A stretch of DNA of 24,817 nt from JAAYCI01 sp047972265. GTDB taxonomy: Bacteria > Bacillota > Clostridia > Oscillospirales > Ruminococcaceae. The stretch spans positions 1 to 24,817 of the forward strand of contig JBKEAM010000037.1 of NCBI GenBank assembly GCA_047972265.1. The letters run 5' to 3'. Of this stretch, positions 6,639 to 13,885 are shown one piece after another. A program made the position numbers and the translations under genes. The notes beneath the pieces are model-generated. The model made no database searches. It saw only the letters and a list, made by a program, of their open reading frames with translations, and was not told the origin of the DNA. Numbering within the stretch: position 1 is the stretch's first letter; every line of letters starts with the position of its first letter.

Positions 6639-7460
6639 CTAAAAAATTTGCAAAATAGAAGAATATGCCCAGCCAGAAAAACCCACCGCAACAAAAACCA
6701 CAGTGCAAATCAAGCACAACACAATGTCTTTTCCTGTAATGTGCATCTGACGCAAGCGGGTGCGTCCCTCGCCGCCATGGTAGCAGCGGCATTCCATGGC
6801 GGTGGCAAGTTCGTCTGCACGCCTAAAGGCCGACAGGAATAGCGGGATTAAAACCGGCACCAGCGCTTTTACACGCTGTATCAAAGTGCCCGAGTCAAGC
6901 TCTGCTCCGCGAGCTTTTTGGGCGCTCATAATCTTATCTGTTTCTTCTATAAGCGTGGGGATAAAACGCAGGGCAATGGTCATCATCATTGCCAGCTCGT
7001 GCGAGGGAAAATGCAGCTTAGACAAAGGCCGCAAAAGCCTTTCGATTGCATCTGTAAGCACAATTGGGCTGGTGGTGTAGGTAAGCAGGCTGGTACCGGC
7101 CACCAAACACACAATGCGCACCGCCATTTGAATGGCGTAGTAAATGCCTTCTTTGGATATTTTAAATATCCACCAAGACAAAATTGGGTCCCCTGCCGAA
7201 AAAAAGATGTTTAATACAAAGGTAAATATTAAAATGGGGATAAGGGGTTTTATACTGCGCCACACCATACGCGCCGGTATTTTGGCAACGGTATACGCAA
7301 TACATACAAAAATAATGCTTAACACAAGCCCCACAGGGTTGGTGCCCACAAACAGCATTACAATATAGGCTATGGTAACCAATATTTTAAGGCGAGGATC
7401 CATAGTATGTAGGGCCGAGTTGCCCGGAAAATGCTGCCCAATGGTGATATCACGTAGCAT
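6639..7460 (-). CDS. ecfT: Energy-coupling factor transporter transmembrane protein EcfT
   Basis: A 273-residue membrane scaffold of group II ECF importers. It links the EcfA ATPases to exchangeable substrate-binding S proteins, which take up B vitamins and similar micronutrients. The N-terminus MLRDITIGQHFPGNSALHTMDPR is typical, about five membrane helices follow, and the coupling helices carry ARGA and ECRCYHG, the two Arg motifs that bind the ATPase grooves. The second motif is CRC instead of ARG, a variant I associate with clostridial EcfT. The start at 7458-7460 fits the family; an ATG five codons upstream (7473-7475) is possible but has no clear ribosome site. The start overlaps the end of ecfA2. 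No S-component gene is in the window. Confidence 0.93.
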   Translation of the reverse strand: MLRDITIGQHFPGNSALHTMDPRLKILVTIAYIVMLFVGTNPVGLVLSIIFVCIAYTVAKIPARMVWRSIKPLIPILIFTFVLNIFFSAGDPILSWWIFKISKEGIYYAIQMAVRIVCLVAGTSLLTYTTSPIVLTDAIERLLRPLSKLHFPSHELAMMMTIALRFIPTLIEETDKIMSAQKARGAELDSGTLIQRVKALVPVLIPLFLSAFRRADELATAMECRCYHGGEGRTRLRQMHITGKDIVLCLICTVVFVAVGFSGWAYSSILQIF

Positions 7461-8322
7461 CTGTGCCACCCCCATTTGCCGCTTTTAAAATGGTTTGCAC
7501 CGCATATTTTACTGTGTAAACATCTGTATCAATGGGCAGGCCCATTTCGCGCAGGCGCAAAAATATTTTGGTAATTTGCGGCACCGAAAGCCCCAACTCC
7601 AATAATTCTTGCGCACGAGAAAATACCATCGGTGTATCATCATACACAGCAACGCCGCCGTTTTTCATTACAACTACCTTATCGGCGTATTTGGCCACAT
7701 CCTCCATAGAGTGACTTACCAAAACAACGCTGATGCCGGTTTCTTTATGGTACTGCCTAACCTCATTTAATATTGTATCGCGGCCCTCAGGGTCAAGCCC
7801 GGCGGCGGGTTCGTCCAACACCAACAGCTTGGGGCGCATGGCAATAACACCCGCAATGGCAGCACGGCGCTTTTGCCCACCAGACAGTTCAAACGGGCTG
7901 CGCTTTAGCATTTCCTCCGAAATACCACAAAAACGAGCCGCCTGCTGCACACGGTCTTTAATTTCGCCCTCAGAAAGACCCATGTTTTTTGGCCCAAAAG
8001 CAATGTCTTTTTCTACTGTTTCTTCAAACAATTGGTATTCTGGGTACTGAAAAACAAGCCCCACTAAAAAGCGAAACCGTCTAATTTCTTTGGGCTTTTC
8101 CCACATATCTTCGCCATCGATAAAAATGCGGCCAGAGGTGGGTTTTAGCAAGCCGTTAAAGTGCGTAATAAGGGTAGATTTGCCGCAACCTGTAGGGCCT
8201 ATTACACCCACAAACTCTCCCTGCTGCATTTCTAGGTTGATGTCATGAATGGCGGTGGTAGAATCTGGCAGGCCCTTATTATATGTGTAGCTAAGGTTTT
8301 CCACCTTCAGAATCGGGTTCAT
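7450..8322 (-). CDS. ecfA2: Energy-coupling factor ATPase EcfA2
   Basis: A 290-residue ABC ATPase, the second of the two nucleotide-binding subunits that power ECF vitamin import on the inner face of the membrane. Visible motifs are Walker A GPTGCGKST (Lys48), Q-loop Gln92, signature LSGGQ (146-150), Walker B LLVLDEP (166-172), and the H-loop His in SHSMEDV. The C-terminal extension contains a segment typical of EcfA proteins (LSVPQITKIFLRLREMGLPI). Its ATG overlaps the ecfA1 stop by 4 bases (ATGA), which implies translational coupling and 1:1 synthesis of the ATPase pair. Confidence 0.95.
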   Translation of the reverse strand: MNPILKVENLSYTYNKGLPDSTTAIHDINLEMQQGEFVGVIGPTGCGKSTLITHFNGLLKPTSGRIFIDGEDMWEKPKEIRRFRFLVGLVFQYPEYQLFEETVEKDIAFGPKNMGLSEGEIKDRVQQAARFCGISEEMLKRSPFELSGGQKRRAAIAGVIAMRPKLLVLDEPAAGLDPEGRDTILNEVRQYHKETGISVVLVSHSMEDVAKYADKVVVMKNGGVAVYDDTPMVFSRAQELLELGLSVPQITKIFLRLREMGLPIDTDVYTVKYAVQTILKAANGGGTDAT

Positions 8323-9182
8323 TTATTCTCCCCCTCTTCCGGCTTTTTACCCGTAATTTTTTGGTACAGCAACTGCGCGCATTCTTCTACGGTAAGCACG
8401 CCGCGCGGCATTTCCAGCCCCGCTTTGGTTAGCTCTTCGCATAACTCAGCAGATTGCGGAATATCCAAATGCAAATCCCGTATTTCTTCTACCCGGCTAA
8501 ACACCTCTTTGGGTGTGCCGCTAAAGGCTATATTGCCGTTATCCATTACCAGTACCCTATCTGCCAGCACTGCTTCTTCCATGTAATGGGTAATATGCAC
8601 CACCGTAATGTCTTTTTCTTTATTTAGTTTTTGCACGGTACGCATTATTTTATCCCGACCCATAGGGTCTAGCATGGCCGTTGCTTCGTCTAAAACAAGG
8701 CAATCGGGGTCCATTGCTATTACACCCGCAATAGCAACACGCTGTTTTTGCCCGCCAGATAGTTTATGAGGCTGTTTTTCGCGGTATTTATAAATGCCCG
8801 CAACCTCCATGGCTGCATCTATGCGGGTGCGCATCTCATCCGGTGGTACGCCCAAATTTTCCAGCGCAAAGGCTACATCTTCTTCTACCACGGTTGCCAC
8901 AATTTGGTTGTCGGGGTTTTGAAAAACCATACCCACCTTTTGGCGAATAGGAAATACATTATTTTCATCTTCCGATCTCATCGCTTCTACCCATACGGTC
9001 CCTTTTTCTGGCACAAGTATGGCATTAAAGTGCTTTGCCAGGGTAGATTTTCCGCACCCGTTGGCACCCAGCACAACAACAAACTCCCCTTTGTTAATGG
9101 TAAGGTTTACACCGTTTACCGCATAGGGGTGCTCATCGTCATAACGAAAATAAATATCATCGCATCGGATCATTTCGGTCAT
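8319..9182 (-). CDS. ecfA1: Energy-coupling factor ATPase EcfA1
   Basis: A 287-residue ABC ATPase, first gene of the ECF module. Motifs in order: Walker A GANGCGKST (Lys45), Q-loop Gln88 in FQNPDNQ, signature LSGGQKQR (141-148), Walker B CLVLDEA (161-167), and H-loop His in THYMEEA. It would pair with EcfA2 beneath EcfT. AAGGAG lies 7 bases before the ATG at 9180-9182. A good promoter is 90 bases upstream, within a region of inverted repeats that may be operators. It is the first gene of an ecfA1-ecfA2-ecfT(-truA) operon. Confidence 0.95.
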   Translation of the reverse strand: MTEMIRCDDIYFRYDDEHPYAVNGVNLTINKGEFVVVLGANGCGKSTLAKHFNAILVPEKGTVWVEAMRSEDENNVFPIRQKVGMVFQNPDNQIVATVVEEDVAFALENLGVPPDEMRTRIDAAMEVAGIYKYREKQPHKLSGGQKQRVAIAGVIAMDPDCLVLDEATAMLDPMGRDKIMRTVQKLNKEKDITVVHITHYMEEAVLADRVLVMDNGNIAFSGTPKEVFSRVEEIRDLHLDIPQSAELCEELTKAGLEMPRGVLTVEECAQLLYQKITGKKPEEGENK

Positions 9183-9245
9183 GCATCGGCTCCTTACAGC
9201 TTTTTGGGCGGTGGCTGCGCACCTGCTTTTATGTCCTTTATATGC

Positions 9246-9295
9246 CCATACTGTGGGTAAATATGCTTTTCATCATACACCATATCACAGTATGG
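9246..9295. repeat. Inverted repeat flanking the ecfA1 promoter core
   Basis: CCATACTGTG (9246-9255) and CACAGTATGG (9286-9295) are perfect 10-base complements 30 bases apart. One arm overlaps the -35 and spacer, and the other lies just after the expected start point. It could be a pair of repressor half-sites or a leader structure. No known operator was recognised. Confidence 0.5.
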
Positions 9296-9300
9296 TTCAA
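9272..9300 (-). promoter_or_regulatory. Promoter of ecfA1-ecfA2-ecfT
   Basis: On the minus strand TTGAAC (9295-9300) and TATGAT (9272-9277) are 17 bases apart. The start point would be near 9265, giving an 83-base leader. Confidence 0.6.
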
Positions 9301-9308
9301 CATTTGCG

Positions 9309-9347
9309 TTGTGCACATTGCACAATTTGTTTGTGCATAGTGCTGCA
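9309..9347. repeat. Two related palindromes upstream of the ecfA1 promoter
   Basis: TTGTGCA-CAT-TGCACAA (9309-9325) is a perfect 7-bp palindrome with a 3-base centre. TTGTGCA-TAG-TGCTGCA (9331-9347) is a degenerate second copy. Their centres are 22 bases apart, about two helical turns, and the nearer one ends 8 bases before the -35 box. This is the pattern of a tandem operator for a dimeric regulator. The regulator is unknown. Confidence 0.45.
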
Positions 9348-9367
9348 TCGTCATTTTTATCAAAGGT

Positions 9368-9916
9368 TTATGCTTGCTCTGTCAGCTTCATGCTCATCAG
9401 TACTTCATCGTAGTATTTTTCATCCACGCAAAAATAAGCTGGCAAACTGCCCACCGAGGCAAAACCAAGGTTTTTATATACCTTTATAGCGGCATGGTTA
9501 TCTTCCCGCACACCCAAATGCAGCATTAAAAACCGCCCGCTGTTTTTAGCTGCCATTATCAATTCCTGCATCATGGCAGTGGCAATGCCAAGGTTCCACC
9601 ATTCTCGCCCCACCACTACCGAAAGCTCGGCCGTATGGGCGTTGCGCATACGCCCCCCACCTGTATAAGAAGCCACCGCGCACAGCTTGCCGTTTACCCT
9701 GCCGCAAAGGTACAGGTCTTTTGGGTTAGCCGCCGCAGCGCGTAAAAAAGCCTGCTCCTGCTCCAGCGTCAAAGAAAATTCTCCGGCAGCGGTAAGCATT
9801 GTTTCGCTTTCGCCCGCGGCCCTTTGCAAAAAGGCTAAAAAATCGGCGGCATCCTCTCCGTCTGCTTTGTTAATATCCAGGCTATAGCCGTTTTTAAGCA
9901 ACCACTGCTTCATCAT
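9368..9916 (-). CDS. GNAT-family N-acetyltransferase
   Basis: A 182-residue protein with the GNAT fold, predicted to transfer an acetyl group from acetyl-CoA to an amine; the substrate is unknown. The core reads AELSVVVGREWWNLGIATAMMQELI, where WNLGIATAMM fills the acetyl-CoA pyrophosphate loop (Q/RxxGxG/A pattern), followed by LMLHLGVREDNHAAIKVYKNLGF, the typical motif B with the conserved Asn and Tyr. The start at 9914-9916 overlaps the stop of the preceding GNAT gene by 4 bases (ATGA). A longer in-frame reading is inside that gene and was not used. The pair is thus co-translated. Confidence 0.85.
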   Translation of the reverse strand: MMKQWLLKNGYSLDINKADGEDAADFLAFLQRAAGESETMLTAAGEFSLTLEQEQAFLRAAAANPKDLYLCGRVNGKLCAVASYTGGGRMRNAHTAELSVVVGREWWNLGIATAMMQELIMAAKNSGRFLMLHLGVREDNHAAIKVYKNLGFASVGSLPAYFCVDEKYYDEVLMSMKLTEQA

Positions 9917-10485
9917 AACACACCCTTGTATTTTTCTTGCAGCAAAACCATGTGGATATGATCTTCCCACACACCACCAATTTGCAGGTATTTTTTTGCC
10001 AAGCCTTCGTTTTCAAAACCCAGCGCCTCTGCAAGCCGCAATGAGGGAAGGTTGCGTGGCATAATGTTTGCCTCTAAGCGGTGCAGTCGCATTTCTTCAA
10101 AGGCAATTTGTATCAGTTTTTGCATTGCTTCACGCGCAAAACCCTGCCCCGTATATTCTTGCCCCAATTTATAGCTGACAAAGCAAGAACAAAACGAACC
10201 CATAACAATGTTGTTTAGGGCAACAACACCCAATAAATCTCCGCTTTGCCTGCTTTGCACCCAAAAGCGGCCCTGCATTTTCTTTTTTGCAGCCTTTCGT
10301 TCTGCCAAAAGCAGGTGCCTTTGCCCTGCTGCCGTAAAAAAGCTTGCATCATGAAAAGGCTCTGTTTCCATTAAAAAGGCTTTGTTCTTTTTATAAAAAT
10401 CGGCCGCTGCCCACGCCAAAGAACGATGTGGCGGGCGCAGCAGCAACCGGGGCGTTATGTGTCTTTTTAAAATCGGATTTTCCAT
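9913..10485 (-). CDS. RimJ/RimL-type GNAT acetyltransferase
   Basis: A 190-residue GNAT protein of the RimJ/RimL/SpeG subgroup. The N-terminus TPRLLLRPP and the central YKLGQEYTGQGFAREAMQKLI (acetyl-CoA loop) with LEANIMPRNLPSLRLAEALGFENEG are characteristic. Members acetylate protein N-termini, antibiotics or small amines; the substrate cannot be told here. GGAGG lies 5 bases before the ATG. It overlaps the next GNAT gene by 4 bases and follows the methyltransferase gene by 94 bases, with only a weak promoter candidate between them. Confidence 0.85.
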   Translation of the reverse strand: MENPILKRHITPRLLLRPPHRSLAWAAADFYKKNKAFLMETEPFHDASFFTAAGQRHLLLAERKAAKKKMQGRFWVQSRQSGDLLGVVALNNIVMGSFCSCFVSYKLGQEYTGQGFAREAMQKLIQIAFEEMRLHRLEANIMPRNLPSLRLAEALGFENEGLAKKYLQIGGVWEDHIHMVLLQEKYKGVL

Positions 10486-10512
10486 CTATGCCTCCGATGC
10501 CAATAAGCAAAT

Positions 10513-10542
10513 AGTAAAAAGGGCTTTCCATATAAAAGTCAA
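10513..10542 (-). promoter_or_regulatory. Weak promoter candidate before the GNAT pair
   Basis: On the minus strand TTGACT (10537-10542) and TTTACT (10513-10518) are 18 bases apart. The -35 is good and the -10 is poor, so the GNAT pair may instead be read from the ruv transcript. Confidence 0.25.
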
Positions 10543-10579
10543 CAAACCGGATTACACCGGCCATAAGCCCGGCTCCTTT

Positions 10580-11449
10580 TTAAATAGTTTGCTGCCAAAG
10601 CGAGGTTGCACCACATGGCAAAATACCCCCGGTGGCTGTCACGGGCAGGCCAATTTCGTCACTGATTATTTTGCCGCCAAACCTGCGGGGCAAAAGCCGC
10701 CCCAACATATACCCCATTACGCCGGGTGCCAGCCCTGTGGTGTAGCTGTTTACCGCAAAAAACAGGGGGTCTGCGCTTAAAACACCGCATACCTGCTCTA
10801 ACAAGGGATAAATAGCTTCTTCCAGCTTCCATATCTCGCCGCCGGGGCCGCGCCCATAGCTGGGCGGGTCCATAATAAGAGCATCGTAGCGGCTTTCGCG
10901 CCGCATTTCGCGCGCAACAAACTTTTGGCAATCGTCCACAATCCAGCGTATGGGCTTATCCTCTAAGCCACTGGCGGCAGCGTTTTCGCGCGCCCATGCA
11001 ACCATCCCTTTACTTGCGTCCACATGGGTAACCGTTGCGCCCGCCGCCGCACAAGCCAACGTTGCACCGCCTGTATACCCAAACAGGTTTAGCACCTTAA
11101 TGGGCCGTTTGGCAGCTTTTATAAGCTTATCGTACGCATCCCAGTTTACCGCTTGTTCGGGGAACACCCCTGTATGTTTAAACCCTGTGGGGCTTACCAC
11201 AAGCTTTAGCCCCTTATATTCAATCGTCCATTTTTCAGGCAGCTTCTTTTTATAATCCCATCCGCCGCCGCCCTTGGCACTGCGGTGGTATACAGCATCC
11301 ACTGCATTCCACTGTTTGCTTATGCGGGGCAACTGCCAAATTACCTGCGGGTCGGGCCTTTGCAGGCTTATATTCACCCAACGCTCTAACCTAAAACCAT
11401 CTGTTGCGTCCAGCAACTCATAATCCTGCCATCCATCGGCAACGCGCAT
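10580..11449 (-). CDS. RlmI/RlmK-like SAM-dependent methyltransferase
   Basis: A 289-residue class I methyltransferase resembling the catalytic part of the RlmI/RlmK group, which methylates bases of 23S rRNA. SAM-binding motif I is VLNLFGYTGGAT (about 119-130), the acidic residue after strand 2 is Asp144 (VTHVDASKGM), and motif IV is MDPPSYGRG with Asp194. The N-terminal PUA domain of full RlmI is absent, so the protein is a short version whose target is uncertain. AAGGAG lies 8 bases before the ATG. It begins 43 bases after the ruvB stop and probably shares the ruv transcript. Confidence 0.82.
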   Translation of the reverse strand: MRVADGWQDYELLDATDGFRLERWVNISLQRPDPQVIWQLPRISKQWNAVDAVYHRSAKGGGGWDYKKKLPEKWTIEYKGLKLVVSPTGFKHTGVFPEQAVNWDAYDKLIKAAKRPIKVLNLFGYTGGATLACAAAGATVTHVDASKGMVAWARENAAASGLEDKPIRWIVDDCQKFVAREMRRESRYDALIMDPPSYGRGPGGEIWKLEEAIYPLLEQVCGVLSADPLFFAVNSYTTGLAPGVMGYMLGRLLPRRFGGKIISDEIGLPVTATGGILPCGATSLWQQTI

Positions 11450-11492
11450 CTGTGTTTCTCCTTACAAATCACTTTGTTTTATACGGTAATGG

Positions 11493-12581
11493 TTAGTTGT
11501 TTTTTAGTAAATCTTCCAACCTTTGCTGGCCTGTATCGGCCTGTATCTCGGCTGGCGCCATAATGCCCAGCCTTTCGTAAGCAAAGCGGGTTACAGTACG
11601 CCCTCGAGGGGTACGCGCCAAAAGGCCAAGCTGCATTAAATACGGCTCGCACACGTCCTCTAATGTAACCGATTCTTCCCCCAACGCAGCCGCCAATGTA
11701 TCCAACCCTACGGGGCCGCCGCCGTACATTTCTATAACAGCGCGCAACAAACGCCTGTCTAGGCTATCCAGCCCGGCATCGTCTATTTCCATCCGTTCCA
11801 GGGCAAAACTGGCGGCTTCCTCGTCAACAGTTTCTTTGCCCATAACCATGGCAAAATCTCGCACACGCTTTAGCAGGCGGTTTGCAACACGGGGTGTACC
11901 GCGGCTGCGGCGGGCTATCTCGGTTGCGCCGTCCTGCTGCAAGCCAATGTTTAAAATACCGGCCGAGCGCTGCACTATTTTTGCAAGCTCCTGCGGCGAG
12001 TACATTTCTAGCTTAAGCACCACGCCAAACCTGTCGCGCAGCGGCCCGCTAAGCTGCCCCGCGCGGGTGGTTGCCCCTATTAAGGTAAATGGCGGCAGGT
12101 TGATGCGGATAGACTGGGCGCTAGGGCCTTTGCCTATCATAATATCCAGCGCGTAATCCTCCAGCGCAGGGTATAAAACCTCTTCTACCTGACGGGACAA
12201 CCGATGTATTTCGTCAATAAAAAGCACATCGCCTGGCTGCAGGTTTGTAAGCAATGCAGCCAAATCGCCCGGCTTTTCAATCGCCGGGCCGGAGGTAATG
12301 CGTATTTGCACCCCCATCTCATTTGCCACAATGCACGCAAGCGAGGTTTTGCCAAGCCCCGGCGGGCCGTGCAGCAAAAGATGGTCTAAAGATTCTCCGC
12401 GCATTTTAGCGGCTTCTAGGTATATCTTTAGGTTTCCTTTGGCCTTTTCTTGTCCTACATATTCTTCTAACGTACGGGGACGCAAAGAAGATTCCACATC
12501 AAAATCCTGTCGCTCCCTTTCGGGAGAAACCAGACGTTCTTCCTCTTCGCCACGTTTAATTTCGGTTGTTTCAATTGCCAA
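11493..12581 (-). CDS. ruvB: Holliday junction branch migration helicase RuvB
   Basis: A 362-residue AAA+ motor that forms hexameric rings on both sides of RuvA and drives Holliday junction migration during recombination. Walker A GPPGLGKTS (Lys78), Walker B LFIDEIH (Asp123, Glu124), ATTRAGQLSGPLRDRFG (sensor and Arg finger region) and the C-terminal winged-helix LGLLARTPRGRTVTRFAYERLG are all intact. Translation seems to start at a TTG (12579-12581): no ATG or GTG fits in the N-terminal part, and GGAGG lies 10 bases upstream at the end of ruvA. Only 3 bases separate it from the ruvA stop. Confidence 0.96.
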   Translation of the reverse strand: MAIETTEIKRGEEEERLVSPERERQDFDVESSLRPRTLEEYVGQEKAKGNLKIYLEAAKMRGESLDHLLLHGPPGLGKTSLACIVANEMGVQIRITSGPAIEKPGDLAALLTNLQPGDVLFIDEIHRLSRQVEEVLYPALEDYALDIMIGKGPSAQSIRINLPPFTLIGATTRAGQLSGPLRDRFGVVLKLEMYSPQELAKIVQRSAGILNIGLQQDGATEIARRSRGTPRVANRLLKRVRDFAMVMGKETVDEEAASFALERMEIDDAGLDSLDRRLLRAVIEMYGGGPVGLDTLAAALGEESVTLEDVCEPYLMQLGLLARTPRGRTVTRFAYERLGIMAPAEIQADTGQQRLEDLLKNN

Positions 12582-12584
12582 AAA

Positions 12585-13187
12585 TTAGTTCCCTCCCATT
12601 CCCCGCAGCGCCAGGCGGATTATCTCCGGCAGGGGCAGGCCGGGGTCTATGCGAGACACCGCAACAGCGGCATCACTTTGGCTGTAGCCAAGGCTTACCA
12701 GCGCCGCTACCGCCTGCATTGTGGGGCCTTCGGGCGCGCCGCCCACAGCGCTTACCGGCAGCATACCGCCATTCTCAGCAAGGCCCTTGCCCACCTTGTC
12801 TTTTAGTTCCAATATAAGGCGCTGTGCCAGTTTTGGTCCTACGCCATTGGCCGCTGTAAACGCTTTAAAATCACCAGCGCTGGCCGCCAACACAATCTTT
12901 TCGGGAGAAAGAGCGCTTAAAATTGCCATTGCAACCCTAGGCCCCACACCAGACACGCTGATAAGCAGCCGAAAAATCTCTTTTTCTTGTCTGCTGTAAA
13001 ATCCATATAAAGAAATATCATTTTCTGCCAGTTGCATATGGGTATACACCATAGCTTCTTCGCCCGGGGCAGGCAATGCGCCTGCTGTTTGGGGCGTAAT
13101 GCTCATATAATATCCCACACCACCACAGCTCACCACCAAATCCTTAGAGGATTTTTCTAAAATGGTGCCGTTAAGAGAATCTATCAT
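12585..13187 (-). CDS. ruvA: Holliday junction binding protein RuvA
   Basis: A 200-residue protein that binds four-way DNA junctions as a tetramer and loads RuvB. The N-terminal OB fold begins MIDSLNGTILEKSSKDLVV, followed by two helix-hairpin-helix motifs (SVSGVGPRVAMAILSAL and AANGVGPKLAQRLILEL). A Gly/Pro-rich linker (about 139-157) leads to the small C-terminal domain that contacts RuvB. GGAGG is 6 bases before the ATG. It lies between ruvC (44 bases upstream) and ruvB (3 bases downstream) in one operon. Confidence 0.96.
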   Translation of the reverse strand: MIDSLNGTILEKSSKDLVVSCGGVGYYMSITPQTAGALPAPGEEAMVYTHMQLAENDISLYGFYSRQEKEIFRLLISVSGVGPRVAMAILSALSPEKIVLAASAGDFKAFTAANGVGPKLAQRLILELKDKVGKGLAENGGMLPVSAVGGAPEGPTMQAVAALVSLGYSQSDAAVAVSRIDPGLPLPEIIRLALRGMGGN

Positions 13188-13231
13188 GCCTGCCCTCCTG
13201 CGTTTTTAATGCCGCTTCTCTATCATAAATT

Positions 13232-13753
13232 TTAAAAATATCCCATTTTTTGACGTTTTGTTTCTGCCTTTCCGTACTGCAGGCTGCCGGCAGAGTGGGC
13301 ATGGCATATTGCCATAGCCAGTGCATCGGCAGCATCGTCCGGTTTTGGAATTTCTGTGAGCCTTAATAAACGGCGGGTCATTTCCTGCATCTGTTTTTTG
13401 CTTGCGCGCCCATATCCTGATACACTCTGCTTTACCTGCAAAGGTGTGTACTCAAACACCGGTACCCCTGCGGTTTTGGCTGCCAGCAAAATTACCCCGC
13501 GCGCTTCAGCCACTTCCATTACTGTTTTTTGGTTGCTGGTATAAAACAATGTTTCTATCGCCATAGCATCCGGCTTATAGGTATTAATTACCTCGGTGAC
13601 ATCCTTATGCACCTCGTACAGCCTGTCTATAAACACTGTATGCGCTTGGGTGGTAACAGCGCCAAAAGCCACCGGTTGCAGTCCGCCGCGCGGCACATCC
13701 ACAACACCATAGCCCACAATGGCATACCCGGGGTCTATTCCCAGTATCCGCAT
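13232..13753 (-). CDS. ruvC: Crossover junction endodeoxyribonuclease RuvC
   Basis: A 173-residue Mg-dependent nuclease that resolves Holliday junctions by paired nicks. The four acidic catalytic residues are visible: Asp7 in ILGIDPGY, Glu67 in MAIETLF, and Asp140 and Asp143 in KPDDAADALA. Length and order match the family. AAAGGG lies about 9 bases before the ATG. It is first in the ruvC-ruvA-ruvB operon, with an extended -10 promoter 40 bases upstream. Confidence 0.96.
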   Translation of the reverse strand: MRILGIDPGYAIVGYGVVDVPRGGLQPVAFGAVTTQAHTVFIDRLYEVHKDVTEVINTYKPDAMAIETLFYTSNQKTVMEVAEARGVILLAAKTAGVPVFEYTPLQVKQSVSGYGRASKKQMQEMTRRLLRLTEIPKPDDAADALAMAICHAHSAGSLQYGKAETKRQKMGYF

Positions 13754-13791
13754 GTTTACACACCCTTTGCATAAGTTAAAGATATCATCTT

Positions 13792-13800
13792 AGTATACCA
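13792..13800 (-). promoter_or_regulatory. Extended -10 promoter of the ruvCAB operon
   Basis: On the minus strand TGG-TATACT is a near-consensus extended -10, with no clear -35. It lies between the terminator of the penicillin-binding protein gene and ruvC. No LexA/SOS box was recognised near it. Confidence 0.5.
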
Positions 13801-13815
13801 CAAAATGCCCCTGCA

Positions 13816-13856
13816 TAAAACAGCCCGCCCCTTGTTGCAAGAGGCGGGTTTGTTTT
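13816..13856. terminator. Terminator between the penicillin-binding protein gene and ruvC
   Basis: Arms of 11 bases (13824-13834 and 13838-13848) pair with one mismatch around a 3-base loop, with the core CCCGCC/GGCGGG. The minus-strand RNA continues CTGTTTTAT and the plus strand continues TTTGTTTT. It should end the penicillin-binding protein transcript. Confidence 0.75.
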
Positions 13857-13885
13857 ATAAATGCTGTTAAAACAGGGCTTTTACG

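Noticed and set aside
9183..9300. Riboswitch in the ecfA1 leader
   Set aside because: The 83-base leader is too short and has no recognisable riboswitch core or terminator switch; the repeats look more like DNA operators.
10543..10580. Terminator after the methyltransferase gene
   Set aside because: A CCGG-rich stem is possible, but it contains a mismatch and is not followed by a T-run on the minus strand.
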